The notes: generated by a model from the sequence alone, not told the origin. DNA of 51,327 nucleotides from Deltaproteobacteria bacterium (GCA_019237115.1 JAFAHS010000063.1:1-51327), one strand, 5' to 3'; positions 1 through 7,689 are shown, counted from the first letter of the stretch. Numbers and translations: made by a program.

Positions 1-834
1 GACGCGGCGATAGACGCGTTTGGCCGCTGGCATGAACGGACACAGGAACCCCTGGGAATCATCATGACCATCGGATTTCGGGCCATGCGCGCCTTGATGC
101 GGGGAAATTTTACCGAAAGCGAGGGCCTGACACAGGAAGCCTCGGCCATCGGCCAACGCCTGCAAACGGAAAACGCCGCAGGCTTTTTCGCAATGCAAAT
201 GCTTTCCCTGCGGCGGGAGCAAGGACGCCTCAAAGAACTGGAGCCCGTCGTGCGATACTTTGTCCAGCAAAACACCGCGGCTGCTGCCTGGCGTCCCGGC
301 CTGGCGCTGATGTACGGCGAACTCGGGCGCAGGCCAGAGGCACAAGAGCAATTCGAGCACCTCGCGCAGCACGATTTCGCCGACCTCCCACGCGATGGGT
401 TGTGGATGGCATCCATGCTGTATCTCACCGATGTTTGCACCTTCCTGGAGGATCGGGCCCGCGCAGCGACGTTGTACCAGCTCCTGCTGCCCTATGCTGG
501 GCGCAACGCCGTCATCAGCAATGCGGCGGCCTGCTACGGCGCCCTTTCACGCTACCTGGGCGCGCTAGCCACGACTCTGGAACGCTGGCATGAAGCCGAG
601 CCGCACTTTGAAGATGCGATCGCGATGAATGCCCGACTGGGCGCACGTCCGTGGCTGGCGCACACGCAATATCAGTATGCAACGATGCTGCTCCTGGCTG
701 GCAGGTCGAGCGATCGCGCCAGAGCCACCGAGCTATTTCATTCCGCCTTGCTTACGGCTAGCGAACTGGGCATGAGGGCGCTCGAGGAGCGGCTGAACGA
801 GAAGATGACGCTGGTGCCTCGGGACGGGAATTAG
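1..834 (+). CDS. C-terminal TPR region of a large ATPase/cyclase-type regulator (5' partial)
   Basis: The reading frame is open from base 1, so the first ATG (64) is probably internal and the gene begins outside the window. The protein is alanine/leucine-rich and helical throughout, with TPR-like pairs such as the stretch around GELGRRPEAQEQFEHLAQ and a final block (ARATELFHSALLTASELGM) typical of the C-terminal TPR domain of class III adenylate cyclase/AAA-ATPase or MalT/LuxR-type signal proteins. Such tails act as protein- or ligand-sensing scaffolds. No catalytic domain is visible here. A remnant of a similar protein tail lies at 1249-1341, so the family was probably duplicated locally. 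Family assignment is moderate; the specific function is unknown. Confidence 0.7.
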   Translation, partial: DAAIDAFGRWHERTQEPLGIIMTIGFRAMRALMRGNFTESEGLTQEASAIGQRLQTENAAGFFAMQMLSLRREQGRLKELEPVVRYFVQQNTAAAAWRPGLALMYGELGRRPEAQEQFEHLAQHDFADLPRDGLWMASMLYLTDVCTFLEDRARAATLYQLLLPYAGRNAVISNAAACYGALSRYLGALATTLERWHEAEPHFEDAIAMNARLGARPWLAHTQYQYATMLLLAGRSSDRARATELFHSALLTASELGMRALEERLNEKMTLVPRDGN

Positions 835-1149
835 CCTGCTGCGGGTCGTGGCACCCGTGATCTCTCATGCTCGGCGGATCGGGCTATCAGCTCTGGCACT
901 GCTGGATCGATCCGCTGATCGCCCAGTTCAACTATCACATCCGCCGGTAGGCCTAGTTTCGCGCAGCTTCCTTGATCGCCTCGGGTTTGGAGCTTCGTAC
1001 AGGCAGTAGGTCTTTTTCTTATCTGCGCTCAGAAAAGAGAACAGCCATTGGATACCGGCATCGGCGTTGACGTGTTTTACCGCGGCGGCCGCATCCGGAG
1101 TTACGCTCAGCTGCTCCGCGAAGTTCCGTTCGATCAGGTATAGTGGCAT
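831..1149 (-). pseudogene. DUF4242 (nickel-binding-like) small protein with two frameshifts
   Basis: From ATG 1149 (preceded by GAGGTG) the frame reads MPLYLIERNFAEQL, then a WLFSFLSADKKKTYCLYEAP block, matching the DUF4242 family of about 90-aa proteins. After NP the expected continuation (EAIKEAAR) lies in a second frame, and the next block (LGLPADVIVEL) in a third. Two single bases are therefore missing near 990 and 960. The open frame as it stands continues to a stop at 928, giving an unrelated Arg-rich tail. The third-frame stop (831-833) falls on the stop of the preceding TPR gene. Either this is a decayed gene or two indel errors occur here. The biological role of DUF4242 is not established. 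Confidence 0.6.
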
Positions 1150-1248
1150 GGGGCACCTCGGTAGGAGTGCCAAAGGCCCCTCTTAAAAAAGTCAAGCTGC
1201 GACTAGCGGTTCTTTGCTCTTCGCGGCACGCCGGGGCGTGGGTGCGCG

Positions 1249-1341
1249 ATGCTCGCCGAAATCTACAACTGGTTCACCGAGGGCTTCGACACCGCCGACC
1301 TGAAAGACGCCAAGGCGCTGCTCGATGAACTGGGGGCGTGA
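1249..1341 (+). pseudogene. C-terminal remnant of an adenylate cyclase/ATPase-type TPR protein
   Basis: A 30-codon open stretch reads LAEIYNWFTEGFDTADLKDA followed by KALLDELGA and a stop. This motif is the hallmark extreme C-terminus of adenylate/guanylate-cyclase-domain plus AAA-ATPase plus TPR proteins, where it ends a protein of about 1000 residues. The frame is closed upstream by a TAG at 1204-1206, so only the tail survives. It is on the same strand as the TPR gene at 1-834, which suggests local duplication and deletion. Confidence 0.6.
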
Positions 1342-1454
1342 TCAGGTGCATTATACGATTGCCGTGGCAGGTGGGGGCTGGACAGGGAGCCTTCAGGCGG
1401 ATTCTCCCCCGCGTGATCGTCAGGCCCGGGCCTGCCGCCAGATGCCTGCAATGC

Positions 1455-1772
1455 CTACTCCTCGCTCTCGCCCTCGTCGCCTTCGTAGCTGGGTGAGGAC
1501 TCGTCGTAGCTCGGCGGCGCGGTGGGCGGCTCGTAGACGTTGTACCCTCCGCTGCCGTTGGGCAGCATGCGGGTCGCCCCCGCTTGGCCGGGCTCGTAGA
1601 TGTAGTACCCTCCGCTGCCGTTGGGCAGAACCTTGGTTGCCCCTGCTTGGCCGGGCTCGTAGATGTTGTACCCTCCGCTGCCGTTGGGCAGCATGCGGGT
1701 TGCCTGTGCCTGCGCCGCCGTGGCTCCCAGAGCCACGAGCAGGGCGGCGGTTGATAGTGCGATGAACTTCAT
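1455..1772 (-). CDS. Small secreted protein with three 21-residue repeats
   Basis: The 105-aa protein starts at ATG 1772 with an AAGGAG site about 10 bases upstream and a clear signal peptide (MKFIALSTAALLVALGATAAQAQ, cleavage after AQA). The mature part is three near-identical units of the form AT[RK][MV]LPNGSGGY[NY][IV]YEP plus GQAG, then an acidic, Ser/Pro-rich tail ending GDEGESEE. The frame is open further upstream to 1928, but the signal peptide and ribosome site favour the internal start. It is the last gene of a minus-strand operon of very small proteins. Gly/Tyr/Asn repeats suggest an extracellular, surface or ligand-binding role; no known family is recognised. Confidence 0.7.
   Translation of the reverse strand: MKFIALSTAALLVALGATAAQAQATRMLPNGSGGYNIYEPGQAGATKVLPNGSGGYYIYEPGQAGATRMLPNGSGGYNVYEPPTAPPSYDESSPSYEGDEGESEE
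1527..1703 (-). repeat. Three tandem 63-bp coding repeats
   Basis: The segment GTACCCTCCGCTGCCGTTGG recurs at 1542, 1605 and 1668, an exact 63-bp period in frame with the secreted protein's 21-residue unit. Copies differ at only a few codons, so the expansion is recent or kept homogeneous by gene conversion. Confidence 0.85.
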
Positions 1773-1819
1773 TACGGTCGGTTTCTCCTTGCCGGGATTT
1801 GGCCCTCCGGGCGGGGGTG

Positions 1820-1928
1820 TTATCGTCGCTTGCGATGCTCTTTCACGAGCTGCCAGATGAGCCAGCCGAAGAACGGGGGCGCGCGCCAGGTCCGCCAAGT
1901 CTGCGAGTGGGTAGTGCGGCGTCATCAT
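1820..1928 (-). pseudogene. Tiny membrane-peptide ORF, apparently frameshifted
   Basis: The ATG at 1926-1928 overlaps the stop of the 99-aa gene (ATGA), which implies translational coupling. The frame begins MMTPHYPLADLADLARAP. The second half of a convincing small protein (PPFFGWLIWQLVKEHRKRR, then TAA at 1820-1822) lies in another frame. The distance is 109 nt, one base more than 36 codons, so a single extra base in the GCGCGCGCCCCC run would explain it. The product would be a short hydrophobic/basic peptide like its 26-aa neighbour. Taken literally, the first frame runs on into the secreted repeat protein. Confidence 0.4.
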
Positions 1929-2224
1929 TGCGACCTCAGGGCCGGGTCATCCGTAGCAACGCATCTACCGCTTTGTGCGATACTCATTTCCCTCGTAATC
2001 TCGTCCCGCGGCACCCCAGCAAGCATCTCCTTGACGCTGAGCTGTATGGTCTTATCAATGTCCTCTTGCTTTCCGGCCTGGCACTGACTGGCAGTATCGA
2101 AGGCTTGCACTCGTTGCCAATCTGAGAGAGCCCAATATCGATCGGTGCTGATGGGTTGCATCAGGTACCAGCCGACCCCCAGTAGTGCGGCCGTTTTCCA
2201 GAATCGTTTACTTTGCGCCTTCAT
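1925..2224 (-). CDS. Small single-pass membrane protein, unknown function
   Basis: This 99-aa ORF has a GGAGG site about ten bases before its ATG. The N-terminus (KRFWKTAALLGVGWYLMQPI) is a short basic-plus-hydrophobic segment, likely a signal anchor. The rest is soluble and polar, with two Cys (CQAGKQ and SGRCVATDD). It sits 4 nt downstream of the 26-aa gene and overlaps the next ORF by ATGA, so it is part of a tightly packed operon. No family is recognised. Confidence 0.6.
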   Translation of the reverse strand: MKAQSKRFWKTAALLGVGWYLMQPISTDRYWALSDWQRVQAFDTASQCQAGKQEDIDKTIQLSVKEMLAGVPRDEITREMSIAQSGRCVATDDPALRSQ

Positions 2225-2228
2225 TTTT

Positions 2229-2309
2229 TTATGCCCTCCTCCGGTCGCGCTCGCGCAGGTAGCGGTCGAGCGCCCAGAACAACCAGGCGAACATGGTGAT
2301 CCAGTTCAT
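2229..2309 (-). CDS. 26-aa membrane peptide
   Basis: An ATG at 2307-2309 with GGAGG-like sequence upstream (GCGGAGGCTGAG) opens a 26-codon frame: MNWITMFAWLFWALDRYLRE, then RDRRRA. It has a Trp/Phe-rich hydrophobic helix followed by a strongly basic tail. Its TAA is 4 nt before the next ATG, and its own GGAGG codons form that gene's ribosome site. The same pattern (WLIWQ...KEHRKRR) recurs in the ORF at 1820-1928. Small membrane peptides of this kind may be toxins, holin-like proteins or regulators; none can be assigned. Confidence 0.5.
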   Translation of the reverse strand: MNWITMFAWLFWALDRYLRERDRRRA

Positions 2310-2357
2310 CGTCGTCTCAGCCTCCGCGGTTGCCCGAGTAGTCCCTTCCCCTTCCCC

Positions 2358-2744
2358 TTATCTCCGATAATAGCTTTGGCTCGGCAGGTACCGCTCGCCC
2401 GCGAGGCGAAACCTGTTGCCTTCCTCGTCGATCATCAGGGAGTCGATGTCCCAGATTCCGACATACCCCTCGCGGACCACGCTCCCGTCGGCCTCCCACC
2501 TGTCCCGCGTCACGACTACCCTCTTGGTCCGCCTGATCGCCTCTTCCCACGCGCGGTTCTTCGCCACGTACAGCCGTTGGTCGCCGCGGGGATCGTCCAC
2601 CCGCCGCCGATACTCGCGCGCCTTCCAGTCGATGAAGTCGGCATGGATCGTCGGCAGTTCCTCGACCCGTCCGTCGGACCACGTGACCGATACGGTCCAG
2701 CGGCCCTGCTGTCCCACGATGTCCTTGTAAGTGTCTTGGTTCAT
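2358..2744 (-). CDS. 128-aa hypothetical protein, first gene of small-protein operon
   Basis: The start is supported by AGGAGG about ten bases before ATG 2744. The protein is charged and beta-rich (WTVSVTWSDGRVEELPTIHA, GYVGIWDIDSLMIDEEGNRF), with no signal peptide or membrane segment, and ends YLPSQSYYRR. The aromatic-rich, alternating pattern suggests a compact beta domain. It leads a minus-strand series of short genes 2358-1455 with gaps of 48, 4, -4 and 47 nt. No family is recognised; the style resembles plasmid or phage accessory genes. Confidence 0.6.
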   Translation of the reverse strand: MNQDTYKDIVGQQGRWTVSVTWSDGRVEELPTIHADFIDWKAREYRRRVDDPRGDQRLYVAKNRAWEEAIRRTKRVVVTRDRWEADGSVVREGYVGIWDIDSLMIDEEGNRFRLAGERYLPSQSYYRR

Positions 2745-2842
2745 TTTTCCTTGGCCTCCTGCCTAAGGTTCCTTGGCGGACCTTCTCCCCTCTTCGAGAG
2801 CGCGTTCCCTCTCGTCTTCGAGGGCGCCGACGAACGCGCGGC

Positions 2843-2876
2843 CCCCTGCGGTCGCGCAGGGGTTTCATTAGTTTTT
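2843..2876 (+). terminator. GC-rich hairpin followed by T-rich run
   Basis: CCCCTGCG (2843-2850) and CGCAGGGG (2855-2862) form a perfect 8-bp stem with a GTCG loop, followed on the + strand by TTTCATTAGTTTTT. No + strand gene is called just before it, so it may equally be a structured leader of the minus-strand operon that starts at 2744. Confidence 0.4.
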
Positions 2877-3322
2877 CGTGGTAAGGCTGCCCCCTTGGGA
2901 ATTGGGTTGGTGCCGAATCAATTATTGTCGTCCGGTGCGGTTTATAGGTCCGTTAATTTTGACCGCCGAGTGAGGTCGTCGAGAAGAAAGTCTTCCGCAT
3001 CGGTCGCGTAGGCGGATGAGGGGGCGATGGGTGAACCGGATTTCGATGCGGTCACGGTTGTGGCAGTTGCCGCGATAGCCGAGGGTCTCGGGCTTGGGGA
3101 TGTGGCGTATTTTCATACCGTTTTTTTACGCTCCGCTGTCGGTATCCCGCATTGGTCGCTCTTTGTTGATCCTGCTATCTAGACGTGGCCGGACTCCCGA
3201 CTGATTTACCATTGCGGGACATCCGCTTAGCATTCTGGGACATGAGGGGAACTTACCTCCGGCATTACGCAGTCAGTTGGTCCTCCGGTCCTGGGTCGAC
3301 AGGTAGGCGACGAGGCTGCGCA
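2877..3322. other. Intergenic region without a supported gene
   Basis: A 64-codon minus-strand frame (2922-3116, beginning MKIRHIPKPETLGYRGN) is possible, but it is very Arg/His-rich and lacks a convincing ribosome site. A second minus frame over the same bases reads more like protein (AEDFLLDDLTRR) but has no start codon. A decayed small gene is possible; nothing firmer can be said. Confidence 0.3.
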
Positions 3323-3568
3323 TCATCGGACAAACATTGAAATCGTTTTTGTCGAATACCGCGCCAGACAATCGGGGCACAACTCGGTGCCGCATATGCA
3401 GCTGCTCACCACCTCGCGTTCGTGGTACTCGGTGCACGGTGGATGCGGCGGTTGCGGTGGGGGCGACTGGTGCCGGCGCGCAAGTCGAACAGTGAATCAC
3501 GCCGTCGCGCGCGCGCCAGAAAATTAATCCGCCGTGCAAACCAGGCAGGGCAGCAGCTCATTCATCAT
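3323..3568 (-). pseudogene. Broken Cys-rich (zinc-ribbon-like) small gene
   Basis: Three short minus-strand frames together read like one small metal-binding protein: MMNELLPCLVCTAD (3568-3524), then FWRARDGVIHCSTCAP in a second frame, then CTEYHEREVVSSCICGTELC plus PDC in a third, ending at 3323. Paired cysteines in each part (CLVC, CSTC, CICG...CPDC) support a zinc-ribbon origin. No single frame encodes it all and the last part lacks a start codon. It is either a decayed element gene or several overlapping tiny ORFs. Confidence 0.3.
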
Positions 3569-3734
3569 TTGTGAGACTCCCGGCTTTCGCTCCGCGCCGC
3601 ACCAGCGGATGATGCGTGGCATCCGGCGCCCCGCGGCGCGGGTGTATATGCGGGTCCAAAAAAACATCGGTGCGTGTAACGCGGCGTGAACATCACGCAC
3701 CCCCCGCGTCCGCTTCACCCAGCCGCCGCGCGCG

Positions 3735-4724
3735 TCACTCATCACCATCTTGGGTCAGTCCGTTGACTAGGTTCTGAAGGATCTCGCGTTCGCTTTCTTC
3801 GGCGGCTCGCAACACCTCGAACTGCGCACGTGGCAGATGTCTTTCGATCGCCTTGGCGACGAGTTCGCGGAGTTGATTGGGCGGGATTGCGTCGAGTTCC
3901 ACCGAGACTTTGGACTTGAATTTCTTCGCGCGCGAGTCGGTGGTCTTGGTGGGGCGGGTCGGCAGATTCCAGCGCCGGATCTGTTGCGGAGTTACCGCGA
4001 GGCGCTGGAAATGAATCTTGGCGTCCGGCGCCGTCTCGCGCAAGGTCTGTTCGATTTTCTCGCCGGCATTGACACCGCTCGGGTCGTAATCACCCAGATG
4101 GTAAATATAGGCGGGCACTTCGAGGCTGCCGATATACTCTGCGGCGCTGTAGAGAAAGCTGAGACTCGAATAGCCGCGAGCCACCATCAACGCGACATCA
4201 TTCAGCTCGGTGATTGGGTATACGACGCCGGATAGCGCGTCTTTCTCGAGCCAGATTTCGACATAGGAGTCGGCGTCGTCCCACAGGCTCTTGCGATAAA
4301 ACGCCGCGGTGTCTTGCAGCGCCGACGCGATGTCGCGGAACGTGTTAGGGCGTCGCTGCCAGCGGGTGTTGTCGGCCAGCCAGTCGTAAGGCAGTTGGTG
4401 TGCGCGCCGCATGATGGTGAGATCGTTTTTAATCACCGCGTACCCTTGCTCGCTCTTCGCCACCAGGCCCTGCACGGTGGCCTGATAGAAAGTTTGGCGG
4501 ACGGTCGCGGGTCTGCTGCCTTCGACGATGTCGAACAGCGCTGCACGGCGTGCCGTGACTGCGTCGCGGGTGGGCCGATAGTGGCGTTTTGTTGACCTTG
4601 GCAAATAAAGCTCGTTGTCCTCATCGACGCGGGCCTTGAGCGCGAGCAGCTCGGACTCGCCCGCCTCGCCCCGGTCAGGCTGTGAGATCGGCTCGTCTGA
4701 TGCGAACTTTTGCGTCAAGCTCAT
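3735..4724 (-). CDS. Stand-alone Spo11/Topo VI-A-like TOPRIM protein (mini-A-like)
   Basis: The chosen start is ATG 4724 (MSLTQKF), which overlaps the stop of the 38-aa ORF and has GAGG upstream, giving 329 aa. The frame is open further upstream without coding character. After a charged N-terminus there is a winged-helix-like segment with VRQTFYQATVQGL, whose Tyr fits the Topo VI-A/Spo11 catalytic tyrosine, then NDLTIMRR. A TOPRIM fold follows, with the acidic motif in EIWLEKDALSGV and the DxD in YHLGDYDPSG. These are the hallmarks of type IIB topoisomerase A subunits, which cleave DNA through a 5'-phosphotyrosine link. No GHKL ATPase (B) subunit is nearby, as in the Topo mini-A group known from bacterial mobile elements. 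It may act in element replication or recombination. The family call is fairly sure; activity is unknown. Confidence 0.75.
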   Translation of the reverse strand: MSLTQKFASDEPISQPDRGEAGESELLALKARVDEDNELYLPRSTKRHYRPTRDAVTARRAALFDIVEGSRPATVRQTFYQATVQGLVAKSEQGYAVIKNDLTIMRRAHQLPYDWLADNTRWQRRPNTFRDIASALQDTAAFYRKSLWDDADSYVEIWLEKDALSGVVYPITELNDVALMVARGYSSLSFLYSAAEYIGSLEVPAYIYHLGDYDPSGVNAGEKIEQTLRETAPDAKIHFQRLAVTPQQIRRWNLPTRPTKTTDSRAKKFKSKVSVELDAIPPNQLRELVAKAIERHLPRAQFEVLRAAEESEREILQNLVNGLTQDGDE

Positions 4725-4837
4725 CTGCGGTCCTCGCGCTTGGTGGTGGGGCTCGCGTCGGCGGGTTCCGACTTCACCTTCAACGCGATGGAAATGTATG
4801 CCAACCCGGACTTCGCGGTCTTGTTCCATGCGTTCAT
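4721..4837 (-). CDS. 38-aa ORF translationally coupled to the mini-A-like gene
   Basis: The frame MNAWNKTAKSGLAYISIALK then VKSEPADASPTTKREDRR ends in TGA overlapping the next ATG (ATGA, 4721-4724). It has an amphipathic/hydrophobic first half and a charged, flexible second half. The coding character (GLAYISIALKVKSEPADA) contrasts with the Arg/His-rich readout of the same bases in the longer upstream-extended topoisomerase frame. No ribosome site better than GTGGTGGA is seen. It may be a small partner or leader peptide. Confidence 0.4.
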   Translation of the reverse strand: MNAWNKTAKSGLAYISIALKVKSEPADASPTTKREDRR

Positions 4838-4960
4838 TCCACCACGAGGTGGCCACGCCGCACGCGGGACACGCGGTGTTCGGCGCGTTGTTAAACTGCG
4901 GTCGCGTCGGGTGTCGGCCCGGCGCGATCGCTCCTTCACGTTCGGCGCCACAACCCCGCT

Positions 4961-6040
4961 GTGTTAGCATTCGCGGGGCGGTTGCCATTCCTCGACCTCG
5001 ACCAGCACGCCGCTGCAGGGAGCGATCGGCTCCTTGCTGCCAGTGAGGAATATCGCGGCAGTTCTGCCCAGCGGCCCGCCGCCCTCTATATTATCGAGAA
5101 TGACCGCATCAGAGGGAGTTTCCTTATTATCAATGCGCGCGATCGCTGGGCATTCCTGATCAGTGCCATGGGAGCTTTTGGCCATTCGGCGGAGAACATG
5201 ACGCCCGAGCGGGCCACGGATATCATCAAGCAAGCTGCCGGCGTGCCTGACCTCGCTGTCAAGATTCTCGGTATCGCGCCGTGGACGGCATCGGCCCATG
5301 TCACTGAACAGTACCGATATGGGCGTATCTTCCTTGCCGGCGATGCAGCACACGAGATGCCGCCGACTGGTGGCTTCGGCATGAATATGGGGGTGCAGGA
5401 TGTACACAACCTCGTCTGGAAGGTCGCAGCCGTGTTGAAGGGCTTGGCCGCGCCTTCGCTCCTCGATACCTACCATGACGAACGCCAGCCGGTAGCCCGC
5501 GCGATCACCGAGCAGAGCCTGATCAACGCGACGTCCATGGGCCGACTCGAACAGACCAAGAAAAATGCTGGCGCCAGACCGGAATATCTCAATGAGCAAG
5601 GGATGATATTTGGCGCGACGTACACCTCACGCGCCATCGTGCCCGATGGCACCAAGGCACCGCACGTGGCCGACCCTGTCACCGATTACGTGCCGTCGGC
5701 GCGACCTGGAGCCCGCGCGCCTCACGTGTTCTTCCAGCGCGCCGGAGCGCAGATTTCGACCATCGATATCGTCGGCAACGGCTTTGTATTGCTGACCGCT
5801 GGTGATGGCAGTATCTGGGGCGAGGCCGCCCGCGAACTGGCCAATGACCATTTACTTCCACTCAAGACAGAAACGATCGACGATGAAGCATTCATGTCTG
5901 CTTACGATCTTGATCCGTCCGGCGCCGTGCTGGTCCGTCCTGATGGCTATGTCGCCTGGCGTAGCCGCGCAATGACGAGCGAGCCGGCTGGTACGTTGCG
6001 CGAGACAATTTCGACGATTCTCGATCGGATCGGACGCTAG
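4961..6040 (+). pseudogene. FAD-dependent aromatic hydroxylase lacking its N-terminal FAD domain
   Basis: The C-terminal two thirds match PheA/TfdB-type class A flavin monooxygenases, which hydroxylate phenols or related aromatics using NAD(P)H. The second FAD-binding motif is clear (GRIFLAGDAAHEMPPTGGFG, then MNMGVQDVHNLVWK), followed by the characteristic thioredoxin-fold C-terminus (VLVRPDGYVAWRS). The first 150-200 residues, with the GxGxxG Rossmann motif and DG motif, are missing. Homology starts only around RPAALYIIENDRIRG (about 5070). Upstream, the bases belong to the mobile segment, where a minus-strand frame ends EVEEWQPPREC at 4964. The break marks a likely recombination boundary near 5.0-5.05 kb. 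The open frame may be expressed but cannot be a working hydroxylase. Confidence 0.7.
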
Positions 6041-6247
6041 AACTTCCTTCGAATCAAAAACCAACCTGAACGCCCCGCATACGATTCTCGAAGGGCCTAT
6101 GGCTTCAGCAAGCGCCGCACGGAATGTATGGCGCATTGCTGAATGCGCCATCTTGACTACTGATGAGCGCGACGAATTTGCGTGCCGTCTACTTAGACGA
6201 TCGTTCGATTTCGGAGACGGAGAAAAGCTCAGAAGAAATTAACACCT

Positions 6248-7319
6248 CTATCGATCGGCTCTTTTATTACCTCCAATAGGAGTGACCTTGGTAGGGGACT
6301 TATAGGTACTGAGATGGGCCTGGAGGCGCTGAGTAGCCTGCGCAAGATCCGACTCGCTGACAATATTGTAGCGGTCGAACACGCTCCGAGTTTTGTGTCC
6401 AGAGAGTGCCATCACGATCCGATCGGGTATTCCCGCTCGCACCATGTTGCGCACCGCAGTTCGGCGGAGATCGTGAACGAGCACTTTTCCGACGCCCGCC
6501 TTCCTGCACGCCGTTGCCCACGAATCGTTTGAAATCGCCGACCTGCTCGCCGCCGAGATGGAAGACATAGGAACAGTCGAGGCGGCGTTGGGTTTTTGCT
6601 CGCTCGATGATCTCGAGCAGCTCGCCGGAGAGCGGAAGCACACGACCGTCCTTGTTCTTGCTGATTTCAGGTCGCAGGCGAACGACCTTGCCGGCGAGCT
6701 CCACGTCTCGCCACTCCAGTTCTCTCATTTCGCCCAGCCGCCAACCCGATAGATAGAGAAACGTTATCGGATCTTTCAGGTAAGCGGGCAGATGCTCGAG
6801 CAGTATGAGGAAGAGACTATGATCGACGAAGCCCTGGCGAGCATTGTTCTCTTCCAGCATCGGGACGTGGGGAGCGAAGCGAAGCCGGCCGGATTCGACG
6901 GCAAGCTTGAACATTCGCTTGAGCGCCGAGAGTTCGCGGTTGATGCTCGCGTTCGCCGCACCGTCGCGCTGGCGGCTCGTGATGTATTTCTTGATCCTGT
7001 CGGTCGTGACGTCGACGGCGCGGTCAAGTGCGAAGTCGCCTCGGAGGTGCCTGACCGAGAGCTTTAACGAGCGCAAAGACCGGAGCTTGTTGATCTCGTA
7101 GTCCGTGACGAGCGCATCAGCCATGTCTTCAAAGCTGAGGCGCTCCTCGCTGGGGCCGATGAATTTCCCGCTAGCGACTTCGCCGATGCGTTTTTTCAGA
7201 AACTTTCGCGCGGCGCTCTCATTCTCGGTCTTCGCGCTCTCGCGATGCTCCCGGCCCCGATGGTTGTAGGCGATCCAGTAAATGGAGCCGCGCTTGAATA
7301 CTCGTCCGAATCCTCTCAT
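6248..7319 (-). pseudogene. Tyrosine recombinase (phage-type integrase), one frameshift
   Basis: From ATG 7319 (MRGFGRVFKRGSIYWIAYN) the protein has an N-terminal arm-binding domain, a SAM-like core-binding domain (NRELSALKRMFKLAVESGRL) and the catalytic domain. The first active-site Arg is in LSGWRLGEMRELEW and the Lys in ISKNKDGRVLPL. The frame shifts near 6523-6535, after VGDFK. The rest is in another frame with HDLRR, GHKTRSVFDRY (second His and the nucleophilic Tyr), ending at 6248. All R-K-HxxR-H-Y residues survive across the two frames, so the break is recent or a sequencing error. The gene lies next to the toxin-antitoxin pair and a tRNA-derived repeat at 8268 that suits such an enzyme. 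Confidence 0.8.
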
Positions 7320-7386
7320 TCGATAGACTTCGATTATTCTTTCTTTCGGTCGAATTCTCCGCCCGTTCTGTTGGGATGCCTGACTG

Positions 7387-7689
7387 CTAAGCAGCCTGGC
7401 GATTCTTTCCAGCCGGTGAGAATTTGAGTTCAACTCTTCTGCCGGCCCTCGCCAACATATTGACGAGCGCCTCGATACTGAACAGATCGATTCTCCCCCG
7501 TACCAGGTCACTCACACGCGGCTGAGTAACTCCAAAAAGCTTGGCGGCCGAACTCTGCGTCAATTTGCGCGCCTGGATAAGCCTCTTCAACTCAACCATC
7601 AATTCGGCGCGTAGTCGGAGGCTCTCGGTCTCTTTGGGACCGAAGCCAAGGTCTCGGAACACATTCCCGGACGAGCGCTCGATCTTCAT
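7387..7689 (-). CDS. HTH antitoxin of a HigBA/Gp49-type module
   Basis: This 100-aa protein has the arrangement of XRE-family (HTH_37-like) antitoxins: VFRDLGFGPKETESLRLRAE, then a helix-turn-helix (KLTQSSAAKLFGVTQPRVSD LVRGR) and the domain end (FSIEALVNMLARAGRRVELK). Its ATG overlaps the toxin stop by 4 nt (7686-7689), so the two are translationally coupled. In this family the antitoxin neutralises the toxin and represses the shared promoter. The unusual toxin-first order is normal for HigBA-like pairs. Confidence 0.85.
   Translation of the reverse strand: MKIERSSGNVFRDLGFGPKETESLRLRAELMVELKRLIQARKLTQSSAAKLFGVTQPRVSDLVRGRIDLFSIEALVNMLARAGRRVELKFSPAGKNRQAA

Noticed and set aside
867..950. 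27-codon + frame ending HCWIDPLIAQFNYHIRR
   Set aside because: It reads like protein, but it is antisense to the DUF4242 remnant, has no ribosome site and matches no family.
2317..2868. 183-aa minus frame, very Arg-rich
   Set aside because: It is a shadow of the 128-aa gene in another frame; composition is typical of GC-rich out-of-frame reading.
4725..4988. N-terminal extension of the Topo-like ORF with a CPACG motif
   Set aside because: The internal ATG has a ribosome site and stop-start overlap, and the extension overlaps the better 38-aa frame.
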